From positions 186,001-250,000 of the forward strand of contig JADJQN010000001.1 in assembly GCA_016712745.1 (NCBI GenBank): 64,000 nucleotides of DNA, given 5' to 3'. The position numbers and the translations under genes were made by a program. The notes beneath the pieces are model-generated. The model had not been told where the DNA came from. It was given only the letters and a program-made list of their open reading frames with translations, and did not search any database. Every line of letters begins with the position of its first letter. The first letter of the stretch is position 1. Below, piece after piece: positions 43,656 through 53,580 of this stretch. Origin of the DNA: Sandaracinaceae bacterium (GTDB lineage: Bacteria; Myxococcota_A; Polyangia; Polyangiales; JADJQN01).

Positions 43656-44063
43656 CTCAAGGTCTCCAGTTTCTGCTAACGACGACGACGTACATTGCTT
43701 GTGAGTCGTCGGAGTTGCAACGAAATTCCAACCGCCGCCGTCAATTCAAGTTGGTCTAAGAATCCTCACGCGCGGGTGTCGATGCTCTCACGGCTTGCAA
43801 AACGGGTGGCGAGGCGCACGCCTGATACAGGGTTTTTTTTTCACCTACCTCGGCCCACACCACACGCTAAAAGCCAGTGAATTCCCTTGACATCTTGCAC
43901 TTTCGCTCTCTATCATCGCCGCCGAGTCCAGTCTAACGCCCTGATTTTCCTAGTGTTTTTGGAGAGCTGAGCCTCTTAGGAAAAGCAGGTCGGTCCAGAT
44001 TCGATTCCGAGTTCCCGCATTAATTGCTGTCGCAGCGTTGATTTCGATTTTTAGGAGGCGCCG
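43656..44063. other. Divergent intergenic region before the Glt-like cluster (408 bp)
   Basis: This region separates the minus-strand lipoprotein from the plus-strand TPR cluster. It holds a near-consensus promoter (43887-43916), a T9 homopolymer at 43833-43841, and a ribosome site TAGGAGG at 44052-44058 five bases before ATG 44064. The 5' leader of the cluster would be about 140 bases. No gene was found in it. The last 100 bases have no evident fold that I can support. Confidence 0.7.
43887..43916 (+). promoter_or_regulatory. Near-consensus sigma70 promoter for the Glt-like cluster
   Basis: TTGACA (43887-43892, perfect -35) and TATCAT (43911-43916, four of six -10) are separated by 18 bases. 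The predicted transcription start is about 43923, roughly 140 bases upstream of the first gene. It is the best promoter match in the window and reads into the plus-strand cluster. Confidence 0.6.
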
Positions 44064-45716
44064 ATGAGGCCGAGCCGTGTCGCAGGGTGGTTGGGGATGC
44101 TTCTTGTGCTCTCAGTGAGCACGCGCGCAACTGCGCAAGACATGACGTTCAGCGTCGAAGAAACGGGACAACCTCCCGCGCCGCCGGCTGAGGGTCCGCC
44201 TTCGGAGTACCTCGCGAACGCGCTTCGTCTCTATCAACAGGAGAAGTACCAAGAGGCCGCTGTGCAGTTTCAGCGCGTCGTCGAGGGCGAGACACAGGAC
44301 GCGCCGGCGAACGTGCAGAAGGCGCAGTTCTTCCTCGGCAAGTGCCTCTATCACTTGCGCTTCTATCAGTCGGCACTCGCGGTCTTCGACGAGATCGGTC
44401 AGCAGGGCGCGGCTCACACCTACTTCAATCAGACCCTTCAGTGGCTCGCGCAGCTTGCGTCGCAGCTTCCGGAGCCGGCAGGCATCATCGAGAAGGTCGG
44501 TCGCTATGGCGTCGATCAGCTTGAGCAGTTCAACAACAGCGAGAGCGCTGACCTTTACAATCAGCTCCTCTATTTGATGGGCCGCTTCAAGTACAGCCAA
44601 GGCGAGTTCGATGAAGCCATCGCGCTCTTCCAGCGCGTCGCTGCCAACTCTCGTTGGTACGTTCAGGCCCGCTTCTTTGAAGGCATCACGCACGTTCGCG
44701 AGCGTCACGCGCAGCCGGCGATTGCCGCGTTCCGCGCGATTATCTCCAGCGTCGAATCAGGCGACGTGCAAGGCGTCGAAGATCAAGAGCGCATGGTCGA
44801 CCTCGCGTGGATCTCCCTCGCGCGCGTCTACTACACCGCTGCAAACCGCGTAAATCCCGATACGAACGAGCGCACCATCGATGGCCGTCTTCTCGGCAAC
44901 GCCGTCGAAGCGTGGAACCGCGTTCCGACCGACAGCGAGTATTGGCTCGACGCACTGTTCGAAGAGTCGTGGGCATTCTTCTTGGCCGATGAGTACTCGC
45001 GCGCGCTTGGCAACGTGCACACGCTTTACTCACCGTACTTCGAGACGAGCTACTACCCCGAAGCGTTGGTCCTCAAGGCCGTCGTCTTCTTCTCGAACTG
45101 CCAGCTCGATAACGCTGACGCGATGGTCCAAATCTTCCACGACCGTTTCGACCCGGTTCGCAGCGAGCTCGATACGACCCTTGCTCAGTTCCAGGACAAC
45201 CAAGCGTTCTACGAGTTCTTGCAGCGCGTGCGTGCTGGCCAAGCCAACTTGAGCCCGCGCATCCGCGGCATCGTCACCTCGGCGCTTTCCGATCGCACGC
45301 TTCTCCGTAACCTCGAGTACGTCCGCGTTCTCGATCAAGAGGACCAGCGCCTCACCGCGGCACCCGCGGCGTTCGCGAACTCGTCGCTCGGTGTTCGCAT
45401 CCGTCAGGACATTGCAATCGCCAAGGCGTTCGCAGTCGATCAGACGGGCGACCTTGCGCGCGCTCGCTATAGCCGCCTCGTGGAAGAGCTTACCGACTTG
45501 CTCGGACAGGCCGACCGCGTCTCCATCGAAGTGTTGAGCGCCCGTCGCGATCAGCTCTCGCAGGAAATGCAAGATCAGATGCTCGAAAGCGCACGCTCCG
45601 GCGGCGGTAACGTCGAAGTCGACGAAGAGCACCAGGTCTGGCCGTTCAACGGCGAGTACTGGCGCGATGAGCTTCCCTTCTATCGTCAGCAAGTCACCAA
45701 TCGTTGCGGGAGGTAG
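44064..45716 (+). CDS. Exported TPR protein, GltC-like candidate
   Basis: A 550-residue exported protein. The signal peptide (about residues 1-24) ends ATA, leaving QDMTFSVEE as the mature start. TPR-type helical repeats are visible (EYLANALRLYQQEKYQEAAV, LYNQLLYLMGRFKYSQGEFD, VQARFFEGITHVRERHAQPA), then a long helical region and a C-terminal stretch ending WPFNGEYWRDELPFY. The ribosome site TAGGAGG precedes ATG 44064. GltC of the Myxococcus gliding complex is a periplasmic TPR protein that works with outer-membrane barrels GltA and GltB; here the assignment comes from the domain type and the adjacent genes. It is the first gene after a strong promoter. Confidence 0.72.
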   Translation: MRPSRVAGWLGMLLVLSVSTRATAQDMTFSVEETGQPPAPPAEGPPSEYLANALRLYQQEKYQEAAVQFQRVVEGETQDAPANVQKAQFFLGKCLYHLRFYQSALAVFDEIGQQGAAHTYFNQTLQWLAQLASQLPEPAGIIEKVGRYGVDQLEQFNNSESADLYNQLLYLMGRFKYSQGEFDEAIALFQRVAANSRWYVQARFFEGITHVRERHAQPAIAAFRAIISSVESGDVQGVEDQERMVDLAWISLARVYYTAANRVNPDTNERTIDGRLLGNAVEAWNRVPTDSEYWLDALFEESWAFFLADEYSRALGNVHTLYSPYFETSYYPEALVLKAVVFFSNCQLDNADAMVQIFHDRFDPVRSELDTTLAQFQDNQAFYEFLQRVRAGQANLSPRIRGIVTSALSDRTLLRNLEYVRVLDQEDQRLTAAPAAFANSSLGVRIRQDIAIAKAFAVDQTGDLARARYSRLVEELTDLLGQADRVSIEVLSARRDQLSQEMQDQMLESARSGGGNVEVDEEHQVWPFNGEYWRDELPFYRQQVTNRCGR

Positions 45717-45721
45717 TGTTG

Positions 45722-48700
45722 ATGAATCGGACTCGACTCGCGGGGCTCATTCTTTTTGGGGCAGTCGTCGGCTTTACGCCGATCTTCGTCGGCGCGCAGA
45801 ACGCCGGGGGAAATGCGGCGGCGAACATGTGTATCGCGCCCGACGTCGCTGGGCGTATCGCTCAGTGCCCAGCGAATGCGCCACGTCCCACCAAGGGCGA
45901 ACACAGCGTACCCAACTCTCACTTGTCGACGAGTAAGCGTCACACGGAAGAGAAGAAGCAGGGTCCGACTGCGCCGCAGTACGAGATCGATCCCTCACAC
46001 GCTCGTGGTCAGCAGGGCGAGCATCAACTTCGCGCCGAAGATCTCCTTCGCCGCGAAATCGAGCTCACCGCTCGCCTCGCAACTCGCACGCCCGCGTCCA
46101 ACCCGCAGCGTCCCGACATCCTTCTGCGCCTCGCGGAAGATCATTTCGAGCTGCAGCAAGTTTACAACGCGCGCGTACGCGGCTTCGATCAACCGATCTA
46201 CGAAGCGTGCGATCGCGATCACAATCAGGCGCGTTGCCGCGAGCTGCACACGCAGCAGACTGCCGCTGAAGCACAGGTTACCTCCGCGCGTGAAGCAGCG
46301 ATTCGTGCGTACGCACAGCTTGTCCAAGACCATCCGAACTTCCGCCGCATGGACGAGGTTCTCTTCTCGCTCGGTTACGCGCTTGAAGAAATGCGCCAGT
46401 TCGATCGCGCGCGTCAGGTTTACTACCGCCTCATTAAGGGCTTCCCGCAGAGCCGATTCATCCCAAACGCCTACCTCAGCTTCGCCGAGTATTTCTTCGG
46501 TCAGAGCCAAATGGCGGAGTCGCTTCAGTTCTACCAGAAGGTCACGGAGATCCCCTCTGAGCGAAACCCGGTTTACGGCTACGCGATCTATAAGCAGGCC
46601 TGGGTTCAGTACAATCTCCAGGACTTCCGCGCCTCACTTCAGCGCTTCGTCGATACGATCGAATTCGCAACCGCGAATCCCGAAGCGACGGATGCACGCA
46701 ACCTCGCTCGCCAAGCGCGACGCGAGCTCGTGCTTCCGTACGCCCAAGTCGGCAGTCCCGCGCGTGCACTCGAATTTTTCCGTCGCTATGCCGAGAACGA
46801 GCAGGGCGCGATTGATATGTTCGAGCAGCTCGGTGAGCTGTACTACGACACCGGCGCGTGGGGAAATACCATCTCGGTCTATCACGATCTGATGGGCGCT
46901 CAGCCTACGGGCGACAAGGTTTGTTATTGGCAGAGTCGCGTCACGAACGCGATCATCTCGTCACGCCCGAAGGCGGAGCAGACGCGCGAAGTTCAGCGCA
47001 TGGTCGATCTCTACGAGGCGTTCACGCACACGGCGGGTCGCAGCCAAGAGGGCATCAACTCCTGCAAGCAAGCGACGGCCTCCGTACTTGTCGAGCTTGC
47101 GACGGCGTGGCATCGCGAAGCGGTCGGTACTGACACTCAGCCGGGCACGCATGATCGCAACACCATGCACGAGGCGGAAACTCTCTATCAGCTCTTGATC
47201 GAGAAGTTCCCCGACATGGAGAACATGCAGTTCCCGGACATCGATCGTCGCGACTGGCCGACGCTTTACCGCATCGCCTATTACTACGCCGAGCTTCTTT
47301 GGAATCAGGACAAGTGGCGCGAGTGCGGCCCTGCGTTCGATCATGTTGTCGATATTAGCCCGCAGGGCGAGTTCACGGCGGATGCCGCGATGGCGGCCGT
47401 GCTCTGTTACGACAAGCTCTATCAAGAGGAGTACCAACCTCACGAGCGCGAGCGGCGCAGCGAAACCCGGGCCAATAGGCGCGGTCGACGCGGCGAGCCC
47501 GAGCCTGAAGCCGATCCCAACGCCGAATTCCGCCGCCGTGATTTCACGCCGCAGGAAACCGGCATGGCGAACGCGTTCCATCGCTTCATCTGTTACGCAG
47601 GCGACAACGATGAGCTTCCGAACGTGAAGTACCATCTTGCGCGCCTTCACTACCTGGCGAACCAGTACGAAGAAGCGGCGATCCTCTTCAAGGACATCGC
47701 GTGGAATCATCGTGAGAGTGAGCTCGCGGAGTTCGCGGCAAACCTTTACCTCGATTCGCTGAACGTGCTTCTTGTGCATGCGGACCCCCGCGCACTTCGT
47801 GCGGCGCCACGATGTCCAGCGATGTTGATGCGCTGCTGGGCTTCTATTGCGATGCGACTCACCGCGCGGCGCACGAAGACTTCTGCAACGACATCACGGG
47901 CATCAAGTGCCAGATCATGCGTACAACGGTCGAGCAGTTTGCGCGCACGCGTGACTACCCGCCCGCCGTTGAGCTTTCCCGCACGATCTTGCAGCAGTGC
48001 CGCGGTGACTCGGCAACGAGCGCGCGTCTCGACGAAGTTGTCTACAACATGGCCATCTACTACGAGGCTATGCATCTCGTTGGTAAGGCGATTCGCGCAC
48101 GTCAGCGTTTGATTCAGACGTTCCCGACTTCGGCGCTCGCGCGCAAGGCGCGTTACCTCCTGGGTCAGAACTTCCATGCACTCGCTTTCTACGAGCAGGC
48201 TGCTCAGTACTACGAAGAGTTCGCGGAACACGATCACGATATGACGGGTGAGGGCGATCAGTGCACCGCTGCTGAACGCACCGCAGGCACATGCCCGAAC
48301 GCTCCAGAAGGTTTGCAGAACGCGGTGTTCTTCCGCATCGGTCTCGGACAGACCGAGCAAGCCGTAACAGACGCGCGTAACTTCGAGCGCTACTACAAAC
48401 GCAGCCGCGGTCAGGAAACTGCCCAGGTCATGTTCGCCATCGGCTCGGTCTATGAGGCCGCGCACGATTGGGCGCACGTGATCAGTCACTACCGTGATTG
48501 GTTGCACGACTACGGTCGCGCGCGAGAAGCGCTTCCAAGCCAAGTGATCCGCGCCAACGTGCAGATTGCGGCGGCGTATCGCGCGCAGAACGACGCGGCA
48601 CACGCTGCTCCGTTCTACCGCGACGCTGTCTCGGTGTGGGAGCATGGCGCAGCCGAGCGCATCAACGCTCTGCCTGACGAAGGCGCGCGCGCCGGCTACC

Positions 48701-49377
48701 TACTCGAGGCAAAGACGGCAACGTCCGAAGCGCTCTTCTACATGGCTGAAGACCTTTACAACGAATACCTCCGTATTCGCTTCCCGGACTTCAACGCACG
48801 TGGCGGAGCCAACATGGAAGCCGTCAACCGTTGGGCAACCCGTGACTTCGGTCCGTGGGTCGTCCGCAAGGGTGCGGCACTACGTACCGCAGAAGCTGCC
48901 TACGCACGCATCGCGGCGCTCGAGCCGGTCGCGGTCAAGGTTCCGCAATGGCTCATCGCAGCTGCGGCACGCACAGGGCAGATGTACACCGCGTTCGTTG
49001 ACGCTTTCGATGACGCGCCGATCCCGGCCGAAATCGAACGCGACCCGGAGCTTTACGAAGTGTACGTGAACGCTCTCAACGCCCAGCGTCAGGTCTTCTT
49101 TGATCAGGCGATTCCGAAGTTCGAGTACTGCCTCGTCACGTCAACGCAAGTACGTTGGTTCAACGAGTACTCACGCACCTGCGAGCTTGAGCTCAACCGC
49201 TTGAACCCGCAGCAGTACCCGCTTGCCGCAGAGATGCACGGCCAGGCGTCGTACGCGTTCCACGATCAAGCGCGTCCTGGCGCAGCGGAGCTCGGTGCAC
49301 ATGCCGAAGCTGCTGAAGCCGGTGACACCGATGCGGCGGCAGGTGCACCTGCAGCTGCGGCCGGAGGTGCCCAGTGA
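45722..49377 (+). CDS. gltD: GltD/AgmU-like TPR protein (frame broken at a C-run)
   Basis: A large exported TPR protein, about 1,218 residues once repaired. The start is ATG 45722 with GGGAGG eight bases upstream; the signal peptide ends near FVGAQ. TPR-like repeats run through the whole length (IRAYAQLVQDHPNFRRMDEV, ARQVYYRLIKGFPQSRF, YFGQSQMAESLQFYQKVTE; later EQAAQYYEEFAEHDHDM). Near 47785-47789 a run of five C lacks one base: the first frame reads on into an unrelated tail, while the correct continuation is PRTSCGATMSSDVDALLGFYCD. A sequencing error is most likely. In Myxococcus, GltD (AgmU) is a large TPR protein of the gliding complex encoded just before GltE, as here. The stop overlaps the next start (GTGA). 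Confidence 0.75.
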
Positions 49378-50717
49378 AGACCATGATGAAATCGGTTACG
49401 AGCTTCACCGCAGTCGCCCTCGCCTTGGCAGGCTGCGGCGGCACTTCAGGCTCAACGACGGAACCGGCACGCGCGGCGGACGGCAACACTGTCCGCACCG
49501 CGAGCAGCGACGCTGTGAGCGAAGCGGCACACAACGCATGGCAAGATGGCCTTGCGTTCTTCAATCAGCATGAGACGAGCGATTGGGACAGCGGGAGCTG
49601 CGATACCGCAGCTTCCAAGTTCGAGAATGCTGCCGAGGCTCAAAATAAGCGCTTCCCGGAAGCGTTGTACATGGCCGGCCTCTCGCACGCTCGCTGCAAC
49701 GAGCGGGATGAAGCGCTGTCGTTCTACAACCGCGCACTCTCGGTGAACGATCACTATTGCAAAGCGCGCGTCGCCATTGGCGTTGACCAGCTTGCGCAAA
49801 ACGCGACCGACGCGGCTCGCCAAACTTTTCAGCGCGCCATCCGCGACGACATCGCGTGCACGGAAGGCTACGTGAACGTGGCGATGCTTCAGCGTCAGTC
49901 GGGCACTGCGGCCCAGCTTACCGAAGCCATTCAGAACCTTCGCCGCGCGCTGGCCGTGAACTCAACGTACCTGCCGGCGTTGAACGAGATGGCGCTCATC
50001 TACTACAGCCAGTCCGACGCCGATCCTCAGCGTTTGGATCTCGCTTCGGTTGTTTGCCGTCAGGCCCAGCTCATCAATCGTGAGTACGCCCCCATCTACA
50101 ATACGTGGGGCCTCATCAATATGAAGAAGGGCAACATCAACGAAGCGATTCGTCTTTTCAGCCGCGCTGCGGAACTTGATCGCGGCAACTTCGAGGCGAA
50201 CATGAACCTCGGGCAGATCACGTTGAGCTTCCGAGGCTACGAGGATGCGCAGCGTTCGTTCGCGCGAGCAGTGGAGCTTCAGGCCCGCAACTACGATGCG
50301 CACATCGGCCTTGGAATGGCGCTTCGCGGTTTGAATCGTCTCGATGAAGCGCAGCGCGAGTACGAAGCGGCGCGTGACATCGACGCGACGCGTCCCGAAG
50401 CGTTCTTCAACCTCGGCATCCTCACGTACAGCTACCGTGGCGGCGCTATCGAGCACCTTCGTCGCGCGAAGGAGTACTTCAACGAGTTCTTGGCGAAGGC
50501 CGCGAGCAATCCGCGCTACGCCGACAACGTCCAAGACGTTCGCCGCCGATGCGAGCAGCGCACAGGTCGCCGTCGCCGCCTGCAAAGCGCGCAGTGCCGC
50601 CCAGGCATTTTGCAGAACATCGACACCGCGATCGAGGCTTTGGCCGCGATGGCGAATATGCCGGCTACACCCGCCGCGCCTGCTACCCCGCCGGCAGCTC
50701 CCGCACCTACACGGTAG
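49374..50717 (+). CDS. gltE: GltE/AglT-like TPR lipoprotein
   Basis: A 447-residue outer-membrane-type lipoprotein. From GTG 49374 (GGAGG six bases upstream) the signal peptide runs to the lipobox ALAGC with lipid Cys 21. TPR repeats follow through about residue 390 (SFYNRALSVNDHYCKARVAI, AYNTWGLINMKKGNINEAIRLF, AHIGLGMALRGLNRLDEAQREY), then a Pro/Ala-rich tail. GltE (AglT) of Myxococcus is a TPR lipoprotein of the same complex, directly downstream of gltD. The four-base overlap with gltD supports co-translation. Confidence 0.78.
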   Translation: MKTMMKSVTSFTAVALALAGCGGTSGSTTEPARAADGNTVRTASSDAVSEAAHNAWQDGLAFFNQHETSDWDSGSCDTAASKFENAAEAQNKRFPEALYMAGLSHARCNERDEALSFYNRALSVNDHYCKARVAIGVDQLAQNATDAARQTFQRAIRDDIACTEGYVNVAMLQRQSGTAAQLTEAIQNLRRALAVNSTYLPALNEMALIYYSQSDADPQRLDLASVVCRQAQLINREYAPIYNTWGLINMKKGNINEAIRLFSRAAELDRGNFEANMNLGQITLSFRGYEDAQRSFARAVELQARNYDAHIGLGMALRGLNRLDEAQREYEAARDIDATRPEAFFNLGILTYSYRGGAIEHLRRAKEYFNEFLAKAASNPRYADNVQDVRRRCEQRTGRRRRLQSAQCRPGILQNIDTAIEALAAMANMPATPAAPATPPAAPAPTR

Positions 50718-50779
50718 TACTGGTCGCTTTGACCAGAGTGCTTCGAAGCAGTTAGAGTTCAGTTCCCTTGGAGGCAGTC

Positions 50780-51037
50780 ATGAAGAAGCTCATCGCGTTT
50801 GCCCTTTTTGCTGGCCTTTCGATGGCAGCTGTTCCGACGATGGCCCAGGACGCTCCGGCGGCTGGCGGTAGCAACGAGCCGACGACTTACGATTTCGAAG
50901 ACGATCTCGTCACGGGCGATTTGGTTCGCCCCGACGGCGAGCTTTTGAACGTCCGTCGCCGTGGCGCGCGCACCTCGCTTATCCGGGTTCGCGAGCATTT
51001 CGTGAATGAGATGCTCAAGTCGGTCGAAAATCTCTAG
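50780..51037 (+). CDS. Small exported protein in the GltF position (paralogue 1)
   Basis: An 85-residue secreted protein. The signal peptide (residues 1-22, MKKLIAFALFAGLSMAAVPT) is followed by an acidic segment (YDFEDDLVTGDLVRPDGELL) and a C-terminal basic motif RRGARTSLIRVREHFVNEMLKSVENL. The ribosome site TTGGAGG precedes ATG 50780. It lies between the GltE-like and GltG-like genes, where Myxococcus has GltF. The family is not confidently recognised; the tail is similar to small gliding proteins of the CglF type. A paralogue follows. Confidence 0.68.
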   Translation: MKKLIAFALFAGLSMAAVPTMAQDAPAAGGSNEPTTYDFEDDLVTGDLVRPDGELLNVRRRGARTSLIRVREHFVNEMLKSVENL

Positions 51038-51142
51038 CACCTCGCATCTAACGTTACCCTGGCTCGGGGTTCAGACGCGTCGCGGGGCTCGCTTCAATAA
51101 GCGCGCTTCTGCACGACGAACTTCAGCCAAGGAAACCTAGAT

Positions 51143-51400
51143 ATGACACGCAAGCTACTCGCAACGGCGATTTTGGTGGCGACCTGCGCTTCGGCGTCGG
51201 GTGCTTTCGCGCAGACCAATCGTGGCCCATCCGCCGAGCCCACCATCTACAACATCACCGATGCCGATCTGGTATCGGGGTCAACGCCCGCTCCGAATGA
51301 GACCCTCGTGGGTGGTCGCCGTGGCCTCCACCGTGATTCGCTCGTGCATCCGCGCGAGCACTTCGTGTTTGAAATGCTGAAGTCGATCGAAAACCTTTGA
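51143..51400 (+). CDS. Small exported protein in the GltF position (paralogue 2)
   Basis: An 85-residue secreted protein with a signal peptide (LLATAILVATCASASGAFAQ) and the same C-terminal pattern as its neighbour: GRRGLHRDSLVHPREHFVFEMLKSIENL. The two tails align as G-(R)-RxG(x)2RxSL(I/V)x(P/V)REHFVxEMLKS(I/V)ENL with the same spacing. The acidic middle is also equivalent (PTIYNITDADLVSGSTPAPNETLV). It is 106 bases after paralogue 1. A 12-base echo of its ENL-stop codons follows at 51409-51420. The family is not confidently identified. Confidence 0.68.
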   Translation: MTRKLLATAILVATCASASGAFAQTNRGPSAEPTIYNITDADLVSGSTPAPNETLVGGRRGLHRDSLVHPREHFVFEMLKSIENL

Positions 51401-51516
51401 TGGATTATGAGAACCTTTGACCAGGTTCGTTGTCGAAACTGCGTAGAAGACGAACGCGTGTAGGTCGGGGTGTGCCCGAAATTCATGTTTTCGTGGACTG
51501 AATAGCTCGGAAGATT

Positions 51517-51541
51517 TGCGCAAAAACTCGTTTTCTGCGCA
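51517..51541 (+). terminator. Hairpin before the GltG-like gene
   Basis: TGCGCAAAAAC and GTTTTCTGCGCA can pair across a two-base loop, with one bulged base, and a short pyrimidine run (TTCTCTC) follows. It could end the upstream transcript or attenuate the next gene, whose ribosome site is 14 bases on. The tight loop and weak T-run make it a poor terminator. Confidence 0.3.
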
Positions 51542-51564
51542 TTCTCTCGGGACCGGAGGCGAAG

Positions 51565-53547
51565 GTGGCTAGCAAAATTCCGATGACGTTCCAGATCTTC
51601 CAAGGGGAAGAGTTGGTCCGCACCGAGCAGTTGACCCAAGACATCATCAAAGTGGGCAAGTTGCCCTCGAGCCATCTGCGCATCGATGACGACAACGTCT
51701 CGCGCATGCATGCGGTTATCGAGGTCACGGGCCCGGATGAAATCTTCATCATCGACCTGGGCTCCGCGTCCGGCACCATCGTAAACGGCGCCAAGGTCAA
51801 CAAGAGCAAGCTCGCAAACGGTGACGAGATTCTGCTCGGAGGTACGCGAGTTAAAGTCGAAATCGGGCAACCGATCGAGATCGAAGACGCGTCCAAGTCC
51901 GCGGGCGTTGGAGGTGCAGCAGGTGTTGGCGCTCCCGCCATGCCGAGCGTTCCCGCTCCGAATCCTTTCGCGGCTCCCGCGGCGGGCCTTGCCAATCCGT
52001 TCGCGGCGCCGGTTGCAACCGCAGCTGCAGGCGGCCCGGTCGATCCCGAGAGCGTTCGCTACGGCGTCGTTGCAAGTGGCCCAGCTGTTTCGGCCTCCGA
52101 AGTCGAGACCGATCAGCAGGCCGTCGAAGTCGTCATCATGTGGGGCGACAATTCGATTCTCAGCGTGCAGCATCTTTCTCCGCCACGTCCTTACACTGTT
52201 GGCGATGCCGCTGACGCGAAGGGCAAGAGCGCGACTGACTATTTGATCGACGGCACCTTGCTCGGAACGTCATCGCTCTCGGTCGTTGCGTTGTCGGGAT
52301 CCGGGGTTGCTGCGGTGATTCCGCCCGGTGCCACCGGCGATGTCACCGTCAACGGCGTCACGACTTCGATCGCCGAGCTCGATCAAAAGGGACAGCTTCA
52401 AGCCTCCAGCGAGATGCCGGGCGCGAAGCAATTTCCTTTGCCGACAGGCGCAGTTTCGAAGGTTTCCTACAAAGGGTTTACCTTTGTCGTGAAGCCGGTC
52501 GCCGCTGGCCGCATCGTTGGTGCGGGCACATCGATCGACCTCAAGACGCACATCTGGACGGGCGTTTCGATCGCCGTTCACTTGGCGCTCATCCTCGTCA
52601 TGTACTTCGGTGCGCCGGGTGGTTCGGGTTTGAACCTCGATCTAATGACGGACGATAACCGCTTCGCGCGCTACTTGAGTGAGCCGCCCGAGACGCAAGA
52701 AGAAGAGCAGCCCGACTGGTTGCAGCCCTCGGAAGAGCAGGATCCGGGTGGCAAGGGCAAGCGTCACGCGGGTGACGAAGGCGCGATGGGCAAGACCGAG
52801 GCGAAGAAGTCGAACAATCGCTACGGCATTGAAGGTCCGCAGGACAATCAAGACCCGCACATGGCGCGCGAAGCTGCGCTTCAGCAAGCTCAGACCGCAG
52901 GTATTCTCGGTGTTCTTCAGGCGTCGAGTGGCGCGTGGAACTCGCCGACCTCGCCCTTCGGTCGCGAAACAGCACTTGGTAACGATCCGATGAGCGCTCT
53001 TGGCGCACTCATGGGCGACCAAATCGGTGAGAACTTCGGCTTCGGTGGTCTTGGTCTTCGCGGCACGGGCCGCGGCGGCGGAGGCACGGGCGAGGGCACC
53101 ATCGGCCTCGGTAACATTGGCACCATTGGCCACGGTGGCGGCGGTGGCGATGGCTCGGGTTACGGCAGCGGCGCGGGCGGTTTCCGTGGTCGTTCGGCTC
53201 GTGTTCCGCGCATCCGTCAGGGTAACGCGGACGTGCACGGCTCCCTCTCGAAGGAAGTCATTCGCCGCGTCGTTCAGCGCCACTTGAACGAAGTGAAGTT
53301 CTGTTACGAGCAGCAGTTGGCTCAGCGCCCGGATCTCCGCGGTCGCGTCGTCGCCAGCTTCATCATTGCAGCGGACGGTCGTGTTCAGAGCGCAGCCATT
53401 CGCGAAAGCGACCTCGGCTCGCCTCCCGCAGAAGCATGTATCTCGCAAGCTATCCAACGTTGGAGCTTCCCGGCTCCGGAAGGCGGCGGCCTCGTCGTCG
53501 TCAACTCCTACCCGTTCGTTCTCGAAGCACCCGAAGGCGGCGAGTAG
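51565..53547 (+). CDS. gltG: GltG-like FHA - transmembrane - AgmX/PglI TonB-type protein
   Basis: A 660-residue inner-membrane protein. The N-terminal cytoplasmic FHA domain (about residues 20-110: IIKVGKLPSSHLRIDDDNVSRMHAVIEV, GSASGTIVNGAKV) recognises phosphothreonine. An Ala/Pro-rich linker and a second beta-rich domain follow. One transmembrane helix (about residues 331-350, VSIAVHLALILVMYFGAPGG) leads to a periplasmic Gly/Lys-rich helical region and a C-terminal TonB-like AgmX/PglI domain (about 560-660: GSLSKEVIRRVVQRHLNEVKFCYEQQL, GSPPAEACISQAIQRWSFPAP). This is the domain order of Myxococcus GltG, which links the inner-membrane motor to the envelope. GTG 51565 has GGAGG five bases upstream. 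A terminator follows. Confidence 0.85.
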   Translation: MASKIPMTFQIFQGEELVRTEQLTQDIIKVGKLPSSHLRIDDDNVSRMHAVIEVTGPDEIFIIDLGSASGTIVNGAKVNKSKLANGDEILLGGTRVKVEIGQPIEIEDASKSAGVGGAAGVGAPAMPSVPAPNPFAAPAAGLANPFAAPVATAAAGGPVDPESVRYGVVASGPAVSASEVETDQQAVEVVIMWGDNSILSVQHLSPPRPYTVGDAADAKGKSATDYLIDGTLLGTSSLSVVALSGSGVAAVIPPGATGDVTVNGVTTSIAELDQKGQLQASSEMPGAKQFPLPTGAVSKVSYKGFTFVVKPVAAGRIVGAGTSIDLKTHIWTGVSIAVHLALILVMYFGAPGGSGLNLDLMTDDNRFARYLSEPPETQEEEQPDWLQPSEEQDPGGKGKRHAGDEGAMGKTEAKKSNNRYGIEGPQDNQDPHMAREAALQQAQTAGILGVLQASSGAWNSPTSPFGRETALGNDPMSALGALMGDQIGENFGFGGLGLRGTGRGGGGTGEGTIGLGNIGTIGHGGGGGDGSGYGSGAGGFRGRSARVPRIRQGNADVHGSLSKEVIRRVVQRHLNEVKFCYEQQLAQRPDLRGRVVASFIIAADGRVQSAAIRESDLGSPPAEACISQAIQRWSFPAPEGGGLVVVNSYPFVLEAPEGGE

Positions 53548-53580
53548 CAGTCTTCCTGTAGCGAGATGTACCAGGGTGTG

